Shown in pieces: positions 22,601 through 28,387 of a DNA stretch of 64,000 bases. Both the position numbers and the translations under genes were made by a program. Origin of the DNA: Symsagittifera roscoffensis (Eukaryota; Xenacoelomorpha; Acoela; Convolutidae); contig NC_087062.1 of NCBI RefSeq assembly GCF_963678635.1, positions 89,753,845 through 89,817,844 of the forward strand. Direction: 5' to 3'. How positions within the stretch are numbered: the first letter of the stretch is position 1; each line of letters opens with the position of its first letter. The notes under the pieces were generated by a model. That model worked only from the letters and a program-made list of their open reading frames with translations. It did not search any database and was not told the origin of the DNA.

Positions 22601-24711
22601 TCTCACTTTGAGATTTTTACGATTTACTTTGAGACTTTGAATACTCAATTCTGATTGGCTGAAAGTAAGCTAAAATAAATTTCAAGCATTCGGTCCTTCA
22701 AGCATGAGTGAAGCCACTTTTTAATCTCTCTCACTTTCGCCTATTTTCTCACAATTGCAGTTTTGCAAAAACGTCTAACTTCCTTTTAAGTGCCTCCATC
22801 TAATTTGCTTATCGTCTAATTTCTCAACCCCAAAAAAAAAATGAGCAATCACTCAATTCAGTAATGCTATAAAAGGCTCCGAGTCACTTCTGCCCCAAAA
22901 AGACATTCATTTTTGCCCCAAAAGCAGTCAGTTTCGCCCCAATGTCAATGCACGTAATTATACTTAATTAACCCCCAATTAATTCTGAGTGCAATACTGT
23001 TGACTCGCGTGTTGTACTCGGGATGATTCCAGTCAAAATGACCAATGAATGTGCCATAATGTATTCAATTCATATCAATTTTATATTTTGTGAGGAACAA
23101 ACTGCTGCAGTAAACTACTACTACAATGAGGGCATATGCAAGTAATATATAAGTCATTGCGGCAATCAAAAGCCTATTTTTCTCAAAATAAAGAGAATCG
23201 TTTTGGGGCGAAAGTGTCTGGGGTGGAAATGACTGGTCACGCTATAAAAAAGCAGCGAAAGTCATTAAAACGATAAATATCTGCTAATAACTCGTGAAGT
23301 AGTCGACTGATACTGTCTAACATTGCATACTTCTAACATATTTCTAATTTCGATCTCTAATTATGAGTCATGTTATTTACGTTAATTCCCAATTAAAAAC
23401 ACATTTTGTCCCATGAAAGTTCATTGGAAAAGAGCCAATGAACGCAAGTAAACGAAAAATGGAGGTTTTTTTTTTTAAAAACGCAACTTTCGAACTTCAA
23501 CGGACACAATTGATGGCCTTAAAGCTATTTGGATTTCTAGAACAATTACTGGCACTTTTTCGATACAATTAACCCAATTTGAGAAATTTCGATCGATAGA
23601 TAAATTTTTTACTCAGTTGGAAAATCTGAATCCACAGTAAAAACTAGAAGTCGATCAAGTTTTTTGTGACCTGTACACTTTTCCTGCTTGACTGTGGAGT
23701 TTGACTTCATTTTAAAAAAGAAAATGACCCGAACCAAAAAGAAATCGAAAGTCAAACGTGAAAAATCAAATTTGAGCGTAAAAAAATTTCCTGAAAAAAA
23801 CATCACGGCTTATATAAGAGTTCATCAGAGTTATACTAAGTTCATCGACTCTTAAAAAACAAAAATTGATGTTTATATCTTGTAGGGGAGGAGGTATAAG
23901 ACCTAAAAGCCCTGCAGTTGAGGGCATCAGATATCAATAGCTATTAATTAATTGGGTAGGGCGACAATCGTAACAGGCGACAATTCGTAACAGGCGACAA
24001 GCTGCAATTCGTAACAAGGCATTGGCAAGTAGAATACGCTTGCTCCGCTCCACTTACATCTGTCACGAGAGGAACGATGCGCATAAATTACTGTTTGCCG
24101 CTCAAATTATTGTGACGAAATATCGTCTGTTACGAATTGTCGCCTTTTAAGAATTGTTGCCTGTTACAAATTGTCGCTTCACGAATTAATTGCTCACTTT
24201 TGCATCTGGTAGCAGCATTGAGCGAGTAAGAATTTTAGCGAGGGGTTTCTGTGCTGGTCATTGTTCTTCAGAAGGTGGTAAGCCTTGAAAAACTCCCCAT
24301 TGCGGTAGAAACAGGATGCTAAGAGTCTCAAACTTTCCTCAGTGCACACTGAAAATCAAAACAACATGGTCTTCTGTCTTGAGAAAAAATTGATTCAGTA
24401 AAATTTGGCGAAATTAACAGCTTTACCTTCAGCGTGAACTCTTTCAGCTAAGAAGCAGGCATTTTCGTGGTCAAAATTGTCCAGCATAAAATCGACGACG
24501 GCCTGAAAGCAAATCATAAAACTAGGTATCAAAATAGTCTCAAATTGACTCCCATGCATTGCAAAAAAATTTCAGCATCGCTGGTCCAAAACACCATTTA
24601 AAATCGTACCAATGCATTTTCTGGCTGACATAGGAGCTTAATTGGTTATTTGACTTGGGATAGCTGAAATAACTTTACCTGGGCTGCAATGAACGGATCT
24701 GAGGGAGCCAT
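2420..24711 (-). CDS. CDC27: CDC27/APC3, anaphase-promoting complex TPR subunit (3' end missing)
   Basis: APC3/CDC27 is a TPR scaffold of the APC/C ubiquitin ligase that binds the IR tails of activators CDC20/CDH1 (family knowledge). Ten exons join in phase: 24711-24679, 24502-24427, 24348-24198, 7661-7530, 7000-6769, 4517-4102, 4024-3928, 3847-3416, 3334-2995 and 2883-2420, i.e. 791 codons. Residues 1-208 carry the N-terminal TPRs (FLAERVHAE, FLLAQCCYQ, KSLSLNPFLWS). Residues 209-640 are a Ser/Asn/Pro-rich linker including RRSSRLY, as in animal orthologues. Residues 650-791 restart the TPRs (CIGRAHFEKSEF, IYSTSLWQL, VVGNCF, FFSRAIQ). The gene runs off the left edge, so the last TPRs and the stop are absent. 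Intron 3 is 16.5 kb and holds another gene and a Gypsy element. The exon 10 acceptor is the least certain junction. Confidence 0.93.
5050..5332 (+). repeat. Dispersed repeat with ATCCTAGATCC tail, copy 2
   Basis: Ends in AATCCTAAATCCTAGATCC followed by a G/C-rich CCGCCCCTG end. Carries GCGCAGAAATTTTGG, AGAGCTCGG and a C/T-rich tract at 5262-5290. It shares the tail and internal order with 1960-2345 and with the copies near 47.8 and 55.5 kb. Lies in CDC27 intron 5. Confidence 0.45.
6556..6627 (-). repeat. tRNA-like sequence (SINE head or tRNA pseudogene)
   Basis: On the minus strand there is a good A box (TGGCCGAGTGG, 6619-6609) and B box (GTTCGAATCC, 6579-6570), as in Ser/Leu-type tRNAs. The acceptor-stem 3' half does not pair with the 5' half and the T stem has a mismatch. 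I therefore read it as a tRNA-derived SINE head or pseudogene, not a working tRNA gene. Lies in CDC27 intron 5. Confidence 0.6.
8178..8200. repeat. (AT)n microsatellite
   Basis: An uninterrupted run of alternating A and T, followed by a T run, inside CDC27 intron 3, about 350 nt left of the Gypsy insertion. Confidence 0.9.
8546..8550. repeat. Target-site duplication, left copy (AGAAC)
   Basis: Five bases AGAAC directly before the LTR; the same five follow the other LTR at 18150-18154. A 5-bp duplication is normal for Gypsy integrases and fixes both element boundaries. Confidence 0.93.
8551..9865 (-). repeat. 3' LTR of the Gypsy element (1315 bp)
   Basis: Begins TGTCGTCTTTAGG and ends AATTCTACA on the plus strand (TG…CA ends). 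The last 20 or so bases contain a small palindrome, TAGAATT-ACC-AATTCTA. Compared with the other LTR it lacks about 13 bases near 9088-9100 and has one extra C near 9150. Open frames inside it (e.g. 8559-8798, 9007-9282) recur in both LTRs and look non-coding. Confidence 0.95.
9866..9879 (-). promoter_or_regulatory. Polypurine tract of the Gypsy element
   Basis: On the minus strand CTAGAAGGGAAGAC abuts the 3' LTR start (TGTAGAATT), the usual place for plus-strand DNA priming. A second purine run lies at about 9912-9934. Confidence 0.75.
10055..10759 (-). CDS. Accessory ORF downstream of Gypsy pol, function unknown
   Basis: An open frame of 234 codons sits where env or other third ORFs occur in Gypsy elements. 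The protein is acidic and disordered-looking in its C-terminal half (SWESDEDSAS, RRRRPSDRPK, EGNWSDEYDESP). Its N-terminal half is more ordered, with TIVWRSFILRAFFTILDYQE and ASWHEFRLFLRGQGAP. I see no signal peptide, furin site or membrane anchor, so it is not recognisably an envelope protein. Its survival while pol has decayed may be chance or a sign of recent selection. The true start could be the internal Met at about codon 31 (MTIVWRS). Confidence 0.6.
   Translation of the reverse strand: MHCYYQNSVVKEPANFNKFSELQKEKKVAKMTIVWRSFILRAFFTILDYQEEDEYITLSLKSGASLHLLADTASWHEFRLFLRGQGAPRPFRHYPRVEETVPDVSTALWKFNPGEPDLESCSTAAQFHVHEPARDPATDTCSTEGQPPSEKSGRERFLSWESDEDSASTPSISLSDIAKARRRRPSDRPKIKDLFDEIRHTIGEEEYRALQAQWGEGNWSDEYDESPTNSGAEN
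10760..11456. other. Internal non-coding spacer of the Gypsy element
   Basis: About 700 bases between the pol tail and the accessory ORF. No long frame or known domain was seen. T-rich runs occur at 11404-11440. A spliced subgenomic RNA for the accessory ORF would have to cross it, but no splice sites were assigned. Confidence 0.5.
11457..12095 (-). pseudogene. pol: Gypsy integrase C-terminal domain plus acidic tail
   Basis: The end of a typical Gypsy integrase is visible (VNYKVAKPSTPAKVRYLHFN then MLKPY), followed by about 130 residues of Pro/Glu-rich sequence. A shift within the first 25 codons separates it from the catalytic frame: the neighbouring frame reads like GDKVWVWAKEK. The acidic tail has no motif I recognise. 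Confidence 0.75.
12182..13051 (-). pseudogene. pol: Gypsy integrase, zinc and catalytic domains
   Basis: An N-terminal HHCC zinc site is visible (…LNQLHSSQISGGHFAVEKT…, then CLTCAA). The catalytic D,D-35-E core follows: AADILGP, LHTDQGKNFGSN and YHPQGNGQVERHNR. It lacks an in-frame link to RNase H because of the upstream TAA, and its C-terminal domain is shifted into the frame of 11457-12095. In the family it inserts the cDNA, giving the 5-bp duplication seen here. Confidence 0.88.
13237..13584 (-). pseudogene. pol: Gypsy RNase H, C-terminal part
   Basis: ILRTDHSSLQWLF and HRAGAKHGNADGLSR are the late RNase H motifs of Gypsy pol (the latter with the terminal conserved Asp). It overlaps the previous frame by about 70 nt through a frameshift and ends before the spacer to integrase, which itself changes frame (13133-13363) and has an in-frame TAA at about 13063-13065. 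Confidence 0.82.
13512..14276 (-). pseudogene. pol: Gypsy reverse transcriptase C-terminal half and start of RNase H
   Basis: Begins MMPFGLSNAPGTFQRLMNE, then the active-site block LVFLDDVLVYSK (FLDD version of YXDD), then thumb motifs (GVRSFLGFCNYYRRFVKDF) and the first RNase H acidic residue in FILDTDASNTSLGAVL. It loses frame near 13584, where RNase H continues in the frame of 13237-13584. Two frame breaks around it make this copy non-functional as one polypeptide. Confidence 0.88.
14273..14962 (-). pseudogene. pol: Gypsy reverse transcriptase, N-terminal half (frameshifted)
   Basis: Carries RT fingers/palm motifs: SPYSAPIVLQTKKDGSWRFC, VDYRKLNDVTVKD, and YFSSLDLASGYWQVPV with the first catalytic Asp (SSLDLASGY). 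The frame stops at 14273 just before the region encoding PFGLSNAP, which continues in another frame at 14276. A one-base loss in the AAAAG run at about 14280-14284 explains this. A 13-base G run (about 14623-14635) lies in the N-terminal part and is an obvious indel hotspot. Confidence 0.88.
14943..15449 (-). CDS. Gypsy aspartic protease domain
   Basis: The 168-codon frame has the retropepsin active-site motif at residues 22-26 (ALVDTGATINLI) and a later hydrophobic-Ile-Gly motif (EMIIGLRSL) typical of retroviral-type proteases. A separate upstream frame (15334-15696) overlaps both gag and this one and carries the linker, so gag to protease requires two frame changes, at least one probably mutational. 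It would cleave the Gag-Pol polyprotein. Confidence 0.8.
   Translation of the reverse strand: MPGAPFGLIAEAILGGLPVKALVDTGATINLIRSEVYHNLTTAPPLRPYKGTLETADGRQVGVEGWVTANLELGSIDDEVEALVVPELKAEMIIGLRSLKEHESSLDFQCDNLWTGRKEGSIVPLQYEILKVTSYPKHPPEDDNYWDVNSSHSTSLTEPHTPLGGSNV
15645..16748 (-). CDS. gag: Gypsy gag polyprotein
   Basis: Intact 367-codon frame starting 55 nt after the primer-binding site; MMNDDDRAALAEAAVAAANA is the first good start. The middle part (WADWRKHFAWVADANRW… through …LREFSRRIRSLG) has the pattern of retrotransposon capsid domains (Retrotrans_gag). Residues 339-352 form a single CCHC zinc knuckle, CFGCGQPGHFAKEC, for RNA packaging. The gene overlaps the following frame, so a programmed shift into protease is likely. 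It is the one main structural ORF here without an evident break. Confidence 0.9.
   Translation of the reverse strand: MMNDDDRAALAEAAVAAANALDRQQGVFDFGTIRPDRFPSSSYQNWADWRKHFAWVADANRWEDEQVRMVLPTCLTGWALDEFTSMPAHFREEEDGFPAPTLARMLAELDQRMMPFQTQAAARAEFKSLMQGDKEGLREFSRRIRSLGDVANGNVGAQARDDMNREQFIDGLFDVDLQDLLLREDIGSLAQAVARAQALDLVNKTSRARNRRKMHLARVAENVPEPGAEAGRSVGRQIPRNQPVGASQGRQQASNDPRIDQLVSVQNDLLAQMQNMTAMMGRFVNSIIPVPHPENLPRSEPSQRPRQLYEPQPGENRSNLSPGLRGRYGMKNQIPRGNCFGCGQPGHFAKECPQKNLDHLNYQGPGH
16804..16821 (-). promoter_or_regulatory. Primer-binding site of the Gypsy element
   Basis: On the minus strand the 18-mer TGGCGCTCCTGGGTGGGC starts one base after the 5' LTR. The leading TGG would pair with a tRNA CCA end. 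TGGCGC matches the start of lysine-tRNA sites, but the rest does not, so the primer tRNA is unassigned. Confidence 0.65.
16823..18149 (-). repeat. 5' LTR of the Gypsy element (1327 bp)
   Basis: Near-identical partner of 8551-9865, same termini. In element orientation it should carry the promoter and transcript start; no TATA assignment was attempted. It carries a short insertion (CACTTCTTATCTC, about 17367-17379) absent from the other LTR. Confidence 0.95.
18150..18154. repeat. Target-site duplication, right copy (AGAAC)
   Basis: Matches 8546-8550 exactly, directly after the terminal TACA of the LTR. Confidence 0.93.
18155..18648. other. Upstream region of the nested BRICHOS gene
   Basis: AT-rich sequence between the Gypsy target duplication and the ATG at 18649. 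No CDC27 exon was found. The Gypsy insertion lies only about 500 bases upstream of the start codon, so its LTR could affect this promoter. Confidence 0.5.
18649..21050 (+). CDS. BRICHOS-domain type II membrane protein, ITM2-like, nested in CDC27 intron 3
   Basis: Six exons in phase: 18649-18922, 19170-19448, 19639-20234, 20376-20493, 20557-20616 and 20890-21050; 495 residues. A Pro-rich cytosolic head is followed by one hydrophobic segment (about 63-83, LLYMALVAIAVMCATAIVIC) without a signal peptide, i.e. type II topology. A BRICHOS-like region follows: VYNVYDI with the conserved Asp, KCYIE (Cys194), and AICSEDSDVYEIERI (Cys388), resembling ITM2B's KCYVI and RLCHDKETYKL. A Ser/Thr tract (about 260-305) is inserted between the two cysteines. 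RRRR (434-437) is a candidate furin site freeing a C-terminal peptide of about 58 residues ending MCY. The exon 3 donor (AAT|GTTGTC) is the weakest junction. The gene is antisense to CDC27. Function beyond a secreted-peptide precursor is unknown. Confidence 0.85.
21174..21179 (+). terminator. Polyadenylation signal of the BRICHOS gene
   Basis: AATAAA 124 nt after the TAG stop, in AT-rich 3' sequence. Confidence 0.6.
21536..21660 (+). repeat. SINE-like repeat, partial copy
   Basis: Shares AGCCTGGAAGTTGTTAAGGT, then TCAATAACAAAGCAA, GTTGTTTACGGG and AAAGTCTAGTTCTCGATTAC with the copies at 49797-50030, 50583-50828, 57490-57727 and 58287-58530, and with debris at about 830-960 and 1550-1620. Confidence 0.7.
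22103..22190. repeat. 44-bp tandem duplication (two copies)
   Basis: 22103-22146 and 22147-22190 are the same 44-mer (starting ACTTATGGCTAATTTAGTC) apart from one base. A third partial copy begins ACTTATG at 22191. Confidence 0.9.
22317..22705. mobile_element. Nested inverted-repeat element, about 390 bp
   Basis: Left ATGCTTAAAGGACCGAATGC (then TTGAAA) is mirrored by the right end, which reversed reads ATGCTTGAAGGACCGAATGC (then TTGAAA): about 26 bases, one mismatch. A more diverged match (CAACCAATCAAAA / CAGCCAATCAGAA) continues inward. It lies inside the 1.15-kb element, so may be a nested MITE or an internal arm of it. Confidence 0.65.
22875..23240. mobile_element. MITE with 9-bp target duplication (MULE-like)
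   Basis: Flanked by the direct 9-mer GCTATAAAA (22866-22874 and 23241-23249). Imperfect terminal inverted repeats are visible: left CCGAGTCACTTCTGCCCC, right reversed GACCAGTCATTTCCACCCC, with further GCCCC motifs inside both ends. A 9-bp duplication is typical of Mutator-like elements; no transposase is present. Confidence 0.6.
23955..24183. mobile_element. Foldback element with 9-bp target duplication beside a CDC27 splice donor
   Basis: Flanked by direct AATTAATTG (23946-23954 and 24184-24192). Arms of about 60 bases are built from a repeated motif: GGCGACAATTCGTAACA on the left and its reverse complement on the right (TGTTACGAATTGTCGCC). Long repetitive arms plus a 9-bp duplication suggest a foldback/MULE-type non-autonomous element. 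Its right target copy begins 5 nt inside CDC27 intron 3 (donor GT at 24197-24196). Confidence 0.72.
24198..24711 (-). CDS. CDC27: CDC27 exons 1-3 (N-terminal dimerisation TPRs)
   Basis: Start ATG at 24711-24709 opens MAPSDPFIAAQ, followed by a GTAAAG donor. Exon 2 gives AVVDFMLDNFDHENACFLAE, and exon 3 gives EESLRLLASCFYRNGEFFKA and onward to CCYQMQ. The order and spacing follow the animal CDC27 N-terminus (QAAIWQAL…FLAERLYAE…). Exon 3 ends in phase 2 at donor GTGAGC; the two A's join the G opening exon 4, 16.5 kb away, to make Lys. In the family this part forms the CDC27 homodimer interface. Confidence 0.93.
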
Positions 24712-24828
24712 GAGAGGTTCAGTTGATTCTTCTTTATTCTTTATTGACACCGCGATTCATCCATTACTCATCTGTAATAGCATGTGATTAGAGCAAGGCC
24801 ATTAAATTCATAAAATTATTTTTAAATC
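24712..24828. promoter_or_regulatory. Upstream region of CDC27, possibly bidirectional
   Basis: A 117-base gap between the CDC27 ATG (minus) and a candidate plus-strand ATG at 24829. AT-rich, with no TATA or other motif confidently assigned. A shared promoter is inference from spacing alone. Confidence 0.35.
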
Positions 24829-25249
24829 ATGCCTCGACCTCCAAGCAAATCAGGTTTCAAATTGATCAAAAACCAGAGTGGTTTCAATCACGTGCAATTT
24901 TTGAACCCGAAGATTTAGTGATCTATTTTTGGAACAGAAGGTATCAATTCACAGACAGAAAATTACAGATTAAATTTTGAAGTATGTTGCAGTTTTATTT
25001 GATATTATTTGACAGGTTGAAGCTCAAGTTACTTTGGATCAAATGACATGCTACTGCAATAGTCGGTCGAAGGACTGCTGTGCACAGAGTGATGCATGTA
25101 TTGCATTAGCAGCTAGACAGGCTTCGGAAAACAGACGAACTCAGTCGTTACAATGCGAGGCATCATTACAGGCAGAATTGCTGAAACAACAACAGCAACA
25201 ACGACTACCTCCGCTGATCCCTTCAATACAGGGCTCTTTACCATTCTAA
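24829..25249 (+). CDS. Candidate small two-exon Cys-rich gene divergent from CDC27
   Basis: Exon 2 (25016-25249) follows a good acceptor (ATTTGACAG) and encodes VEAQVTLDQMTCYCNSRSKD, then CCAQSDAC, an Ala/Gln-rich helix and a Gln tract, and a stop. A possible exon 1 (24829-24891, MPRPPSKSGF…) joins it in phase 0 through donor GTGCAA. Total about 98 residues. The CYCN/CC motifs resemble the Cys-X-Cys protein encoded from 48 kb on, so it may be a relative or a cast-off 5' piece of that gene. Exon 1 is speculative; exon 2 is more convincing. Confidence 0.4.
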
Positions 25250-25489
25250 AACCAACCATCTAGTAATTACATTATTTATTATGAAGCCACATCTAACCCT
25301 CAGAAAATGTACAAGAAACCCCAGTTTAAAACCAGTTTTTTTTTAAAACTGCCAATAAGAAGCTTTTGTAAGCAATATATTTAAATCCTCCTCCTTTTGA
25401 AAAAAATATCTACAGTTTTTGAAAGCTCATAAAGACCACTTATCAAAGAGGCAATAACATACGAACTGTACAGCTCGTCACGGCGAACC

Positions 25490-28387
25490 GCTGTTGTGCC
25501 CCTGCTTAGAAACTACATGCATGTTGGTTAGTTTATTGATTACTGTTCACGGCTGGGTAACATTGCCTCACCCTCAAGCAACGAGCACTGATCTTACATT
25601 GAACATTGTATACTACCCCCCTCCTGTGACTAACAATACTAAGTTTACTCGTCAGACTGTACGTTATCCCCTCCAACCCTCCCATCCAGAGACCACACCT
25701 CCCTCCCCTTGTAACCAAATACTCTTGAATTTCCGTCATAACTCAACCCCCCTAATGTAACGAACCCCCAAATAACCAAGCAAACCCCCTCTTTAACAAG
25801 ACTTTGAATATTCTGCAATTAAATTGTATTGCATCTCCGGGAAAGCACCTAAAATTGCAGCCTTACTGTGCGAGTAACAGATCCACGTCGCGGTTTTTCA
25901 AGAAACAAAGTTTAACCAGGAAAACCGCACTCCCTCGCTGGCCTAAAATTTTACAACGACTAGAAAGGACCGAACTCGAGAGGGAAGTGAGCTCCTTATT
26001 GCCATTTATAATTACCTTCCATAGGAAGAACTTTTAAAAGTCGACGGAATTCAGGAGGCGCAATGCGTACAAGTAAAGTCAACCAACCAAAGTTTTCGGA
26101 TCACAAACTTACGTTCCTCTCCGCTCTAGCTGACCCAAAGATTTTAAAGCTTCAATTACAGCTATCTTATCTGAAGAAAACAGTATTATCCTCGGTGGCG
26201 CTAATGCCCGCTCCTCTTTTATGTTCCGAAGACCAACGTGGGGCAGACTCGAAGCCGAAATAATTGAGAGACAAGGAAAATTAATTTATCTAATTTTGAT
26301 AATTGATTATTTCGATATTATTAATTCCAGATTAGTGAATATTCTTTTACCCCAAAGAACGACTATCATCAAACTAGGCTCCCATCGATCGTAATACAAC
26401 AGTATCATCACAAGATCTTTCCCTGGCCTCGGCCAGTATCATATCTTTATTCCAGGTCTCAACAAACAAACTTGCTCAAAAAAGATTTAATACTTTTTAA
26501 CCCATCTGACCCTTTTTAAAATGTTTTAAAGAGATCATGGCCAAAAGTTTTAAAGGCAAGAAAAAAAGTGACGAGAAAACATTCAGAATTTTAATCACCA
26601 TGCGCCGTCCAGTAAGTTCTGGAAAAAGCTCCGGCCATTAAACAGCAGCAATTCTGTCTTAGAAAACCACCCAATTCATTTTGATGACAAAAATTCTAGT
26701 TTTAAAATTCAAATTTCTCGGCCCGTAGACATTGCAAATGCTTTTAATGTGCAATATAATACATTGAAAACCCCCACAAGTAAAAAAGTTCAATGAGCAA
26801 CTACGAGAAAAGCCCTTAACCCTAGCCTCGAAGGCCCACTGAGCTTTATCCCTCTTAAGACTGAGAATAATTTCAAAGCAGTAAAGACCCCAAAAGCATT
26901 AGAAATGGATGATCTATGCACAGTCCACCTTAAACACATCGGACCAATAGCAATGGCCTTTTTAACAAACACTTTAATCCTTTATTTTTCATCAAAAAAA
27001 TTTCCCCAAATTTGGAGAAAAAAATAAACTTGTACCCCTACCAAAGCTCCACAAAGATAAAATCTTCAGACTCGTACCGCCGGTGTCAATTTCAAGCTCA
27101 GCTGTAAACAATTTAATCTTTAACCCATCCAACCATTACCAAATTTCAACTCAAACCCTATCATCAACATGTCTTTCGCCTGATGCATTCAACCACCACA
27201 GCACTCACAATCTTGAATTTTCATCAGCGACGGTTTTAACCAACAAAGGCCTCCAAAAGAGACAGTCCTGGCCACACTTCAAGTTTTTGATAAGGTCAAA
27301 CATTGCACCCGCCTGGATCTCCTTCATGACACCAGCATATCGGGATTGTTCAGGGACACCTTGTCGAACCCTAAGATTGTTCGTACAGGCATTCTACAAG
27401 ACTGTCTTATCACCAATACTTTTTAATTTGTAGGTCCATGACGCTCTACTATCGCCCCGATGTAAAACTGCAGTCTTATGCAGATGCTTTTCACCATTTT
27501 CTCTAGACCAACAACATTATAACAGGCTCATCAATATTATCCAATTAACTAACTAAATTGCACTATTTTTTTACCTTAAGGTCCCTTGTTTTTTCTTCTA
27601 AAGTTACTGCCAGCCTTTTTTCTTTTAACAAAGGTTTTTAACACCGACCTGATTGAGGAAATGAACAACGCTTGACTGCTTCTCGTGAAACATCCCAAAA
27701 ATTGGTTGCCTTCTTCGACCCATCCTTAAATTTCGCAGGTCATTGTAAGAGAACATCCACAAAAGCCACGCGCATGATATCGATGGTTAAGGCTTTATCG
27801 GGGAGTTCTTGGTAGCAGTGCGAAAAAACTTTACGGGTTACCTTTAATGCTTTGTTAAGACTCATTTTAGATTAAACTACACCCTGTCTGTAAACATCTA
27901 TAAACAAACTGCAAACAGTTCTAAATGCAGATCTTCGCGTGACAAGAGCTCTAGAGTAAGTTTTGCCCCTAAGACCACCTGAACTCTCGCCCGCCAAAGA
28001 ATCCCTCCCTTGTTTCACTAGGAGAACCTTTCTCCGGTTGAAATCTGGTTACAACCTCTTGCTGAATACGTATCTGAATCGAATTGACCCCAACGTCCCC
28101 CCAAACTGCCCATACTGTCTTTCCCCCCACACCATTCTTCATGTTTTTACATGTTCCCGAAACACCATTTTTTAAACCTCAATATTTGCGACATCTCTGT
28201 GGCTTGGTTTGAGTATGCCGGACGCGCCCCTTCGAGGCTATTATCAATAATAACAACAACAACCCGGATCTTGGTGGACAACGAACATCCTACCTTTAGA
28301 CTGAGAGATGGAAAAGTAACCCATTCACCAGGGCTCCCCTTAGATATAGCACGCGTATCTAAGAACAAAAACATACGAAGAACCTAG
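25490..28387 (+). mobile_element. Degenerate Jockey-like LINE
   Basis: Pieces appear in order but in shifting frames. Endonuclease start at about 25800 (NILQLNCIASPGKHLKLQ) with a later EN piece at about 26180-26300 (NARSSF). RT blocks at about 27010-27520: LVPLPK, then PVSI-SSAV, HSTT and a YADD-box relic YADA near 27477. The C-terminal zinc-knuckle region at about 28050-28150 (YLNRIDPNVPPNCPYC…HVFTC) is typical of arthropod/metazoan Jockey-type LINEs. A second endonuclease fragment (DNEHPTFRLRDGKVTHSPG) follows at 28270-28370, out of order, implying rearrangement or two copies. Many stops; dead. Confidence 0.82.

Larger units (their letters stand above)
21677..22831. mobile_element. Non-autonomous inverted-repeat element, about 1.15 kb
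   Basis: Left end GGGG…GAAATTAGACGATAAGCAAA and right end, reversed, GGGG…GAAATTAGACGATAAGCAAA match over about 30 bases with few differences. The interior has no long ORF. It holds a 44-bp tandem repeat (22103-22190) and a second inverted-repeat unit (22317-22705). No clear target duplication was found. Inside CDC27 intron 3. Confidence 0.7.
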
